Notes under the pieces: generated by a model | The model's database searches: none | The model's input: only the letters and a program-made list of their open reading frames with translations | Told to the model about the DNA's origin: nothing | Made by a program: the position numbers and the translations under genes | Shown: in pieces, positions 24,843 to 32,035 of the stretch | Position numbering within the stretch: position 1 is the first letter of the stretch | Layout: every line of letters starts with the position of its first letter | Source of the DNA: Dermatobacter hominis | Lineage (GTDB): Bacteria > Actinomycetota > Acidimicrobiia > Acidimicrobiales > Microtrichaceae | NCBI RefSeq assembly: GCF_020715685.1 | Contig: NZ_CP085840.1 | Location: forward strand, 3,658,001-3,722,000 | Reading direction: 5' to 3' | DNA length: 64,000 bases

Positions 24843-26560
24843 ACGACTGCGACGTCATCGTCGTCGGCTCCGGCCCGGGCGGGGCCACGGCGGCCGAGGT
24901 CCTGACCGCGGCGGGGATGTCGGTGGTGGTGCTCGAGAAGGGCCGCAACCACCTGCTGTCGGCCGACCCGCCCTACGAGCCCCTCCGGCACTTCTCGAAC
25001 GACGAGGTCGCGCAGCGGCGCCACCTCCTCGGCCCCGACCCGCTGCTCGAGCCCCGCACCTACCGGCGGGGCGAGGCCGACGGCGACCGCCTGGTCGTCG
25101 GCGAGGTCAACAACCTGCCCTCGACCGTCGGCGGCGGCGGGGTGCACGCGGATGCCAAGCTCCCGCGGTTCCGCGAGGAGGACTTCCTCCTCCGGAGCAG
25201 CCGTGGACCCGTCGACGACGCCGAGGTGCTCGACTGGCCGGTCACCTACGACGACCTCGAGCCGCACTACGCGGCGGTCGAGCGCCTGCTCGGCGTGGCG
25301 GGCGAGGAGGCCAACCCGTTCGCCGCGTGGCGCAGCGGGCCGTACCCGATGCCGCCCGGCGACGACATGCCGATGGCGCTGGTGTCGTCGGCGGCCGCCG
25401 AGCGCGCCGGCCTGCACCCGTACCGCGCGCCGACCGCGGTCAACAGCGTCCCGTACGACGGCCGTCCGGCGTGCGTCGACTGCGGCTTCTGCGGAGGGTA
25501 CGGCTGCCCGGTCCACGCCAAGGGCGATCCGATCGCCGCGCTCCGGCGGGCGCTGCTGACCGGCCGGTGCCGGCTGGTGCCCGAGGCGTGCGCGATCGAG
25601 CTCGTGCTCGACGCCGGCGGGCGCCGGGCCACCGGCGTGCGCTACCTGGACCTGACGCAGCACCCCGACCCGCCGGTCCGGGAGCTGCGCGCCGGGACCG
25701 CGGTCGTGCTCGCGGGCGGCGCCTTCGAGACGCCCCGCCTGCTGCTGCGCAACGGGCTCGGTGGCGACCTGGTGGGCCGCTTCCTCACGTTCCACTTCCA
25801 GACCTTCGTCGTCGGCATCTTCGGCCGCCCGACCGGCGGCGAGCGGGGCCGCAGCGTGACGCACCTCCACGACGACCTGGTGGTCGACACGCCCGAGCTG
25901 CGGGCCGCCGCGGCCGCCGCCGGGCTCCCCTGGCTGCGCGGCGGGGTGGTGGAGCACGGGGCGGGCAACGCACCGGTGGAGGAGGCGACGACCTACCCGA
26001 CCGGCGCGCAGCACACGGCGTCGATGTCGGCGAGCGCGCTGCGCCGGCACCTCTGGGTCTTCACCGTGCAGGGCGAGGACCTGGCGCAGGCGTCCAACCG
26101 GGTCGACCTCGACCCGTCGGTGCGCGACGCCTGGGGGCTCCCGGCGGGGCGCGTCACCTACCGGCCGCACCGCCACGAGCTCGTCGCGTCAGCGCACGCC
26201 GGCGCGCTGCACGAGGCCGTGATGCTCGACGCCGGCGCCGACTTCGCGTTCACGGCCACGTCGCCCCCGGTGGGCGAGGCGACGGACCACGCCGACATCA
26301 ACCCGCTCGGCCTCGCGCCCGCGAGCCGCCACGTCATGGGGACCGCTCGGATGGGCACGGACCCGGCCACCTCGGTGGTGTCGCCCGAGCAGCGCCTCTG
26401 GGACGTCGACAACGTCCTGGTGTGCGACTCGTCGGTGTTCGTGACCTCCACGGGCTACAACCCGACGCTGACGCTCGCCTCGCTCGCGCACCGAGCCGCG
26501 TCGCTGCTGGCGGGCGTCGACGTCGCCCCCGTGGCCGGTCGGGAGGCGTCGACCACGTGA
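24839..26560 (+). CDS. GMC-type FAD dehydrogenase with cysteine cluster
   Basis: A 573-residue GMC oxidoreductase. FAD binds at GSGPGG near the N-terminus; the C-terminal signature is HVMGTARMG followed by STGYNPTLT, containing the active-site His/Asn region. Four cysteines (212, 215, 218, 223; CVDCGFCGGYGC) sit where FAD-glucose and fructose dehydrogenases hold a 3Fe-4S cluster. This suggests a dehydrogenase rather than an oxidase, with electrons leaving through Fe-S. It probably oxidises a sugar, polyol or related alcohol. No cytochrome subunit is nearby. GTGA overlaps on both sides. Confidence 0.9.
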   Translation: MNDCDVIVVGSGPGGATAAEVLTAAGMSVVVLEKGRNHLLSADPPYEPLRHFSNDEVAQRRHLLGPDPLLEPRTYRRGEADGDRLVVGEVNNLPSTVGGGGVHADAKLPRFREEDFLLRSSRGPVDDAEVLDWPVTYDDLEPHYAAVERLLGVAGEEANPFAAWRSGPYPMPPGDDMPMALVSSAAAERAGLHPYRAPTAVNSVPYDGRPACVDCGFCGGYGCPVHAKGDPIAALRRALLTGRCRLVPEACAIELVLDAGGRRATGVRYLDLTQHPDPPVRELRAGTAVVLAGGAFETPRLLLRNGLGGDLVGRFLTFHFQTFVVGIFGRPTGGERGRSVTHLHDDLVVDTPELRAAAAAAGLPWLRGGVVEHGAGNAPVEEATTYPTGAQHTASMSASALRRHLWVFTVQGEDLAQASNRVDLDPSVRDAWGLPAGRVTYRPHRHELVASAHAGALHEAVMLDAGADFAFTATSPPVGEATDHADINPLGLAPASRHVMGTARMGTDPATSVVSPEQRLWDVDNVLVCDSSVFVTSTGYNPTLTLASLAHRAASLLAGVDVAPVAGREASTT

Positions 26561-27606
26561 GCGGCCAGGTCGGGCGACCGCAGCAGATGCGCGCCGCGGT
26601 CCTCGAGGGACCGGGCCGCCTCGACGTGCGCACGGTGCCCGTCCCCGAGGTCGGTCCCGACGACGTGCTGGTCGAGGTCGAGCTCTGCGGGATCTGCGGC
26701 AGCGACCTGCACCTCGTCCTCGAGGGCTGGGGGCGGCCGGGCACCTGGCAGGGCCACGAGTGGGTCGGACAGGTGGTCGAGGTCGGCTCGGCCGTCGACC
26801 GGTGGCACCCGGGCGACGCGGTCGTCGGCGGCCCGCGACGGCCGTGCGGCGCGTGCGCGATGTGCCGGTCGGCGCGGCCCTCGCTGTGCGCCGGGCGCGA
26901 CGCGCCCGGCCAGGAGGACCCGCCCGGCGCGTTCGCCGACTACCGGATCACCGCCTCGGCCGAGCTGCTGGCCCGGCCCGACGGTCTCGACGCGAGAGCC
27001 GCCGCCCTGGCCGAGCCGCTCGCGGTGGCCCTCCACGCCGCCACCCAGGGCGGGATCGTCCCGGGCCACCGCGTGCTGGTGGTCGGCGCCGGGCCGATCG
27101 GTGCGCTCGCCGTCGCCGCGCTCCGGGCCGCCGGCGTCGAGGACGTGCGCTGCGTCGAACCGGGCGAGCGCCGTCGTGCGCTCGCCCGGGAGCTCGGTGC
27201 CGACCGGGTCCTCGTGCCCGAGGAGCTCGAGGTCCCGTCGATCGCCGAGCCGGGTCGGGTCGTCGACGACGCCGTGGACGTGGTGTTGGAGTGCTCCGGA
27301 TCGGCACGCGCGATGGAGTCGGGCCTGGCCCAGCTCGTCCGGGGTGGCCGCCTGGTCCTGGTCGGGGCGGGCATCGAGCCGCCCCGGTTCGACCCGAACC
27401 GCATCCTGTTGAACGAGCTCGTCGTCACCGGCGCCTACAACTACGACGCCGGCGGGTTCGAGGCGGCGCTCGCCCTGCTCGCCGGCGGTGCGCTGCCCGT
27501 CGAGACGCTGCTCGAGCCGGGCACGGTCGGCCTGGACGGCCTGCTCGGCGCCATGCGCGACCTGGCCGAGGGGCGCGTGGCCGGCAAGGTCCTCGTCCGT
27601 CCGTGA
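26557..27606 (+). CDS. Zinc-dependent alcohol/polyol dehydrogenase (MDR family)
   Basis: A 349-residue medium-chain dehydrogenase. Catalytic zinc ligands lie in CGICGSDLH and GHEW; the structural zinc loop is CGACAMCRSARPSLC. The NAD-binding turn is VVGAGPIG. The resemblance is to sorbitol/threonine dehydrogenases, so a polyol or sugar alcohol is likely, though not certain. It is the ninth and last gene of the coupled operon, starting at a GTG that overlaps the GMC gene stop. Confidence 0.9.
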   Translation: MSGQVGRPQQMRAAVLEGPGRLDVRTVPVPEVGPDDVLVEVELCGICGSDLHLVLEGWGRPGTWQGHEWVGQVVEVGSAVDRWHPGDAVVGGPRRPCGACAMCRSARPSLCAGRDAPGQEDPPGAFADYRITASAELLARPDGLDARAAALAEPLAVALHAATQGGIVPGHRVLVVGAGPIGALAVAALRAAGVEDVRCVEPGERRRALARELGADRVLVPEELEVPSIAEPGRVVDDAVDVVLECSGSARAMESGLAQLVRGGRLVLVGAGIEPPRFDPNRILLNELVVTGAYNYDAGGFEAALALLAGGALPVETLLEPGTVGLDGLLGAMRDLAEGRVAGKVLVRP

Positions 27607-27681
27607 CGGCCCGCTGCGCCCGGCGTCGGCGACGGTGCCCCGCTCCCGACCGGCGGTCCCGCGTGCGAGCCGACTGGTGGA

Positions 27682-29082
27682 TCAGCGCGCCGGTGGGGCG
27701 GCGACGGCGGCGTCGGTGAGCTCGCGGAAGCGCTCGTAGCGGCGGTGCACCGCCACGACCCGGTCGTCGTCGGGTTCGACCCGGTGGCTCGTCCGGGCCC
27801 AGCGCCGTGCCGCGGTCATGTCGGGTTCGAGCCCGGCCGTGCAACGGGCCAGGAAGGCGGCGCCGAGCGCCGCCCCCTCGGGCACCGCGACCACGTCGAC
27901 CGGCAGGCCGGTGGCATCGGCGAGCGCCCGGACCCAGTGCCGGGCCTGGGTGCCGCCCCCGGTGGCCACGATCCGCTGCGGGTCCACGCCGGCCGTCCGA
28001 GCCAGGTCCAGGTGGTGGCGGACGACGAAGCCGGCGGCCTCGTAGGCGGCCCGGCGAAGCTCGGCGGGTCCGTGGTGCAGGGTCGCGCCGTCGAGGACGG
28101 TGGTCAGGTCGCGCCGGTGCAGCGGCGTTCGCTCGCCCCGCACGTAGGGGAGCCAGACCGGGAGGTCGGCGGCGTCGACCTCGTCGAGCTGCTCGTCGGG
28201 GACCGGGCCGAGCCACCGCTCGACGGCGTCGAGGAACAGCCCGCCCGAGTTGCTCGGGCCGCCGATCAGCGCCCGGCCCGGCGCGGTGTGCGGGATGGTC
28301 CAGAGCCCCGGCACCTCGGGCCAGTCGGTCGCGACCGCCCACGTGATCTGCGTCCCGCCGCAGATGACCAGCACGTCGCCGACGTCGTCGGCGCCGGCGA
28401 CGACCTGCTCGCCGAGGGCGTCGATCGTCCCGCCGCCGACCAGCGCGCCGGCGGCCGGCAGGCCGTCACGGACGGTGCCGACCGCGTCGCTGCCGCGGGC
28501 GATGGCCGGGAGGGCGTCGGTCGTCGTCCCGGCCTCGGCGGCGCGGGCCTCGTCCCAGCCCGTCATGTCGAAGAGCGGGAGCGCCGTCATCGCCGTCGTC
28601 GAGTCGATCGCCGCGGTGCCGGTCAGCTCGTGGTTGGCGACCGCCTGTGCGGGCCAGAACCCGGTGGCCGTGGGGGCGGCGGCGGCGAGCCAGCCGAGGA
28701 ACGCGAGCAGCTCGCCGCTGTCGCCCGGCAGCGCCGGGTCGCGCGTGGCGGTCGCTCCCCGGTGGTCGCCGTAGAGCAGCCCGGGCGAGAGGGCGCGCCC
28801 GTCGGCGTCGACCGCACCGAGCGACGGCACCATGGCGGCGACGTCGACGGCGACGACCTCGAGGTCGCTCGCGACCCGGTCGAGCGCCTCGACCACGTCG
28901 GCCCGCCAGGCCCGGTCGATGTCGTGCTCGCAGGCGCCGGCGGCCGATCCGCCGACCGGGTGGGCGACGCGGGTGCGGGCCAGGACGCGGCCGTCGGCGT
29001 CGGCCGCGACGGCCTTGACGGAGGTCGTGCCGATGTCGATCCCGACCGTGACGGGGCCCGTCGGACCCGCCGGTGCCCCCAC
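27682..29082 (-). CDS. FGGY-family carbohydrate kinase
   Basis: A 466-residue sugar kinase of the xylulokinase/glycerol kinase fold. Phosphate loop 1 is GIDIGTTSVK near the start; the second ATP site is VATGGGTQARHW and AALGAAFLA. It phosphorylates a ketose or polyol. The GTG at 29082 was chosen because GGGGGGC precedes it and in-frame GTC codons downstream are not starts. A possible -10 TATTCT lies at 29108-29113, so the operator-like site at 29095-29108 would cover the start of transcription. The product could feed the class II aldolase upstream. Confidence 0.9.
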   Translation of the reverse strand: MGAPAGPTGPVTVGIDIGTTSVKAVAADADGRVLARTRVAHPVGGSAAGACEHDIDRAWRADVVEALDRVASDLEVVAVDVAAMVPSLGAVDADGRALSPGLLYGDHRGATATRDPALPGDSGELLAFLGWLAAAAPTATGFWPAQAVANHELTGTAAIDSTTAMTALPLFDMTGWDEARAAEAGTTTDALPAIARGSDAVGTVRDGLPAAGALVGGGTIDALGEQVVAGADDVGDVLVICGGTQITWAVATDWPEVPGLWTIPHTAPGRALIGGPSNSGGLFLDAVERWLGPVPDEQLDEVDAADLPVWLPYVRGERTPLHRRDLTTVLDGATLHHGPAELRRAAYEAAGFVVRHHLDLARTAGVDPQRIVATGGGTQARHWVRALADATGLPVDVVAVPEGAALGAAFLARCTAGLEPDMTAARRWARTSHRVEPDDDRVVAVHRRYERFRELTDAAVAAPPAR

Positions 29083-29094
29083 GCCCCCCGAACC

Positions 29095-29108
29095 TGACAC
29101 GAGTGACA
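29095..29108. promoter_or_regulatory. Operator-like palindrome, site 5
   Basis: TGACACGAGTGACA matches the shared TGACGC-NN-GTGTCA motif at 10 of 12 fixed positions. It lies 12 bases before the FGGY kinase start and between it and the divergent zinc dehydrogenase. Confidence 0.58.
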
Positions 29109-29200
29109 GAATAGGTCGCCGGCATCGGGGGCGTCGGCCGACGGGGGGTCCTGAGCGTGGCCATGACGGTGAGGGGCGCAGCCGGCAGGGAGCCTGCCAG

Positions 29201-30442
29201 GTGAGGGCGCTGGTCTTCGGCACCGACGCCCAGCCGTTCACGCCGCCCGACGGCGCGAACCGACTCGTGCGCAACCTGGCCAGCACGCCGTGCGCGCTGC
29301 TCGACGTGCCCGACGCGCGGCCCCTGCGACCCGACTGGTACGTGGTGCGACCGCTGCTCACCGGCATCTGCGGATCCGACGCCAAGCAGGTGCTGCTCGA
29401 CTTCGGCGGCGACAGCGACAGCGCGATGAGCGGGCTGTGCTCGTTCCCGCAGGTGCTCGGCCACGAGGTGGTCGGCGTCGTGCACGCCGCCGGCCCCGAG
29501 GCGGCGGGCTTCGAGGTGGGCGAGCGCGTCGTGCTCAACCCCTGGCTGTCGTGCGCGCCCCGGGGCATCTCACCGATGTGCCCGGCGTGCCGTGCCGGGG
29601 ACCTCAGCCTCTGCTGGAGCTTCACGACGGGTGACATCAGCGCGGGCCTGCACACGGGCGTGTCGAGCGACGCCAGCGGCGGGTTCGCCGAGCTGATGCC
29701 CGCGCACCCGACGATGCTCTTCGCCGTCCCCGACGGGATCGACGACGAGCACGCCATCCTGGCCGACCCCTTCGCCGTGTCGCTCCACAGCGTCACCCGG
29801 CACCCGCCCCCGCCCGGCGGCCGCGCGCTCGTCTGGGGCGCCGGCGCGCTCGGGAGCGCGGCGGTGGCGATCCTGCGGGCGCTGTTCCCCGACGTCGAGG
29901 TCGGGGTGGTGGCGCGCTTCGACGCCCAGGCCGACCTGGCCCGCCGGCTGGGAGCCCACGAGGTGTTCCGCACCGGTGAGCGGGAGCCGCTGCTCGAGGA
30001 GCTCGCCGCCTGGTCCGGGGGAGTGCTGCAGCCGACGATGGAGGGGCTGGGCGGCCTGCCGATGTGCCACCCCGGCGGCATCGACGTCGCCTACGACACG
30101 ATCGCCAAGCCCGAGACCCTCGAGCTCGAGGTGCGCGTGCTGCGCGCCCGCGGGACGCTCGTGAAGAGCGGGGTGCACGCCCCGGGCCGGTGGGAGTGGA
30201 GCCCGCTCTACTTCAAGGAGATCTCGCTCGTCGGCTCGAACGCGTTCGGCATCGAGGAGGTCGAGGGCGAGCACCGCCACGGCATCGAGCACTACCTACG
30301 GCTGGCCTCGAGCGGACGGGTCGACCTCACCGGGCTGCTCACCCACACGTTCGGCCTGTCGGACTGGCAGGCCGCCTTCGCCGCGCTCGCCGACCAGGAG
30401 CGCACCGGCGCCATCAAGGTCGCGATCGACCCCGCCCGCTGA
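29201..30442 (+). CDS. Zinc-binding dehydrogenase (MDR family, long form)
   Basis: A 413-residue medium-chain dehydrogenase, longer than the usual 340-360. Catalytic zinc residues are in TGICGSD and LGHEVVG. The structural zinc cysteines have a widened spacing, CAPRGISPMCPACRAGDLSLC. The cofactor turn is VWGAGALG. The start is the GTG at 29201, with AGGGAG upstream. It is divergent from the FGGY kinase under the shared operator-like site and is closed by a long hairpin. It probably oxidises an alcohol in the same pathway. Confidence 0.86.
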   Translation: MRALVFGTDAQPFTPPDGANRLVRNLASTPCALLDVPDARPLRPDWYVVRPLLTGICGSDAKQVLLDFGGDSDSAMSGLCSFPQVLGHEVVGVVHAAGPEAAGFEVGERVVLNPWLSCAPRGISPMCPACRAGDLSLCWSFTTGDISAGLHTGVSSDASGGFAELMPAHPTMLFAVPDGIDDEHAILADPFAVSLHSVTRHPPPPGGRALVWGAGALGSAAVAILRALFPDVEVGVVARFDAQADLARRLGAHEVFRTGEREPLLEELAAWSGGVLQPTMEGLGGLPMCHPGGIDVAYDTIAKPETLELEVRVLRARGTLVKSGVHAPGRWEWSPLYFKEISLVGSNAFGIEEVEGEHRHGIEHYLRLASSGRVDLTGLLTHTFGLSDWQAAFAALADQERTGAIKVAIDPAR

Positions 30443-30490
30443 CCGGCGCGCCCCGGCCCGCGACCGCCCGGCCCGAGATCGCCCCGGCCA

Positions 30491-30540
30491 GCTCTGTTCC
30501 ACCATTTCGACGCTGGAGCGTCGAAATGGTGGAACAGAGC
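30491..30540. terminator. Very long perfect hairpin, probable bidirectional terminator
   Basis: A perfect 23-base stem (30491-30513 with 30518-30540) encloses the loop TGGA. It lies between the convergent zinc dehydrogenase (ends 30442) and the ABC ATPase (ends 30543), and its right arm ends 2 bases before the ATPase stop codon. The stem contains A/T-rich stretches, unusual for this DNA. Same stem and loop size as the hairpin at 11541-11590, but a different sequence. Confidence 0.62.
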
Positions 30541-30542
30541 GG

Positions 30543-31265
30543 TCAGGGGGTGCCGTCGTGCTGGAAGATGCGCGTGGCGACCCGGTCGGCCGCCTCGGCC
30601 GGCGGGCCCTCCCAGGCGATTGCGCCGTGGTCGAGCAGGACGGCGTGGTCGCAGAGGTCGAGCGCGTGCGACACCTGCTGCTCGATGATGAGCAGCGCCG
30701 TCCCCGCCTCGCGCAGCTTCGCCAGCTGGGCGTAGACCATGTCGACGACGAGCGGGGCCAGGCCGAGCGAGAGCTCGTCGGCGATGAGCAGCGCCGGCGA
30801 CTCGACGAGCACCCTGGCCATCGACAGCATCCGCTGCTCGCCGCCCGACAGCTGGCCGGCGAGCTGGGTCCGCCGCCGCCCGAGGACCGGGAACTGCTCG
30901 TAGGCGGAGTCGAGCGCGCCGGCGACCCCCGAGGCGCCGAAGCGGCGCCGGAACGAGAGGCGGAGGTTGTCCTCGACCGACAGCGACGCGAAGACCGAGC
31001 TGCCCTCGACCGCGTGGGCGATGCCCGCCTCGGCGAACCGGTAGGGCGGCGCACCGGTGAGGTCCTCGCCGTCGACGAGCACGGCGCCGAGCTCGGGGCG
31101 GATGAGGCCGCTCGCGACGCGGGCCACCGTGGTCTTGCCGACGCCGTTGGCGCCGAGGAGCGCCACCGCCTTCCCCGGTTCGACGACCAGCGACACGTCG
31201 AAGAGCGCGTGGAACGGGCCGTAGCCCGCCGACACCTCGTGGAGCTCCAGGATCGGCGCGGTCAC
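30543..31265 (-). CDS. livF: Branched-chain-amino-acid-type ABC transporter ATPase (LivF-like)
   Basis: A 240-residue ATPase with Walker A GANGVGKTT, signature LSGGEQR, Walker B ALLIADELS and H-loop LLIIEQQ (Gln in place of the usual His position, common in LivF). It powers uptake with the LivG-like partner. The GTG start overlaps the LivG stop (GTGA). It is the last gene of a four-gene transport operon. The cargo may be a carboxylate of the nearby catabolic island rather than an amino acid. Confidence 0.92.
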   Translation of the reverse strand: MTAPILELHEVSAGYGPFHALFDVSLVVEPGKAVALLGANGVGKTTVARVASGLIRPELGAVLVDGEDLTGAPPYRFAEAGIAHAVEGSSVFASLSVEDNLRLSFRRRFGASGVAGALDSAYEQFPVLGRRRTQLAGQLSGGEQRMLSMARVLVESPALLIADELSLGLAPLVVDMVYAQLAKLREAGTALLIIEQQVSHALDLCDHAVLLDHGAIAWEGPPAEAADRVATRIFQHDGTP

Positions 31266-32035
31266 GTGAGCCCCGCTCCCGTGCCGAGGTACGCCCGGCG
31301 CACCGCCGGCTCGTCGAGCACCTGGCGGGTCGGTCCGTGGGCGATCACGCTGCCGAAGTCGAGGATGTAGCAGCGGTCGGTGAAGTTGGCGACGAGCTCG
31401 ACGTCGTGCTCCACCAGCAGGATCGAGAACCCCTGCTCGGCCTGGACGCCCCGGAGCGTGGCGGCGAGCTCCCGGGTCTCGGTCCGGTCGAGCCCCGACG
31501 AGGGCTCGTCGAGGAGGAGTAGCCGTGGCCGCGTCATCAGGGCCCGCCCGACCTCGACGAGGCGGCCCTGGCCGAGGCTGAGCTGCTCGATCGGCTCGTC
31601 GGCCAGCTCCCGCAGCCCCAGCATGGCCAGGACCTCGTCGCACGCCTCGATCTCGGCCCGGGTCGGGCCCCCGAGGCCGATCAGGTCCTTCCAGAGCCGG
31701 CCGGTGCCCTCCCTCGTCCGCTCCGCGATCAGCAGGTGCTCCCGGACGGTCGAGCCGCTGAAGAGCTCGATCCGCTGGAAGGTGCGGCCGATGCCGCGCC
31801 GGGCCCGCTCGTGCGCCGGCAGCGACGCGACGTCCTCGCCCTCGAACAGCACGGTGCCGCTGTCGACGCCGAGCACGCCGAGGATGCAGTTGAACAGCGT
31901 GGTCTTGCCGGCGCCGTTCGGACCGATCAGCCCGACCCGCTCGTGCTCGCGGACCTCGAGGTCCACCTTCGACAGCGCGGTGATCCCGGAGTAGCTCTTG
32001 CTCAGCTCGCGGGTCTCGAGCACGTTCGTCGTCAT
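31262..32035 (-). CDS. livG: Branched-chain-amino-acid-type ABC transporter ATPase (LivG-like)
   Basis: A 257-residue ATPase: Walker A GPNGAGKTT, signature region LSLGQGR, Walker B LLLLDEPSSGLD, H-loop LLVEHD. LivG proteins usually have LSxGQQR; here it is LSLGQGR. It overlaps the permease gene by 4 bases (ATGA) upstream and LivF downstream, so all cytoplasmic and membrane parts are made together. Confidence 0.92.
   Translation of the reverse strand: MTTNVLETRELSKSYSGITALSKVDLEVREHERVGLIGPNGAGKTTLFNCILGVLGVDSGTVLFEGEDVASLPAHERARRGIGRTFQRIELFSGSTVREHLLIAERTREGTGRLWKDLIGLGGPTRAEIEACDEVLAMLGLRELADEPIEQLSLGQGRLVEVGRALMTRPRLLLLDEPSSGLDRTETRELAATLRGVQAEQGFSILLVEHDVELVANFTDRCYILDFGSVIAHGPTRQVLDEPAVRRAYLGTGAGLT

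Noticed and set aside
1-30442. Steroid side-chain degradation as the island's pathway
   Set aside because: FadE pairs and CoA ligases fit, but no ring-degrading KSTD, KshAB or HsaC-type gene and no KstR-type site is present, and sugar-type genes do not fit. The substrate is left open.
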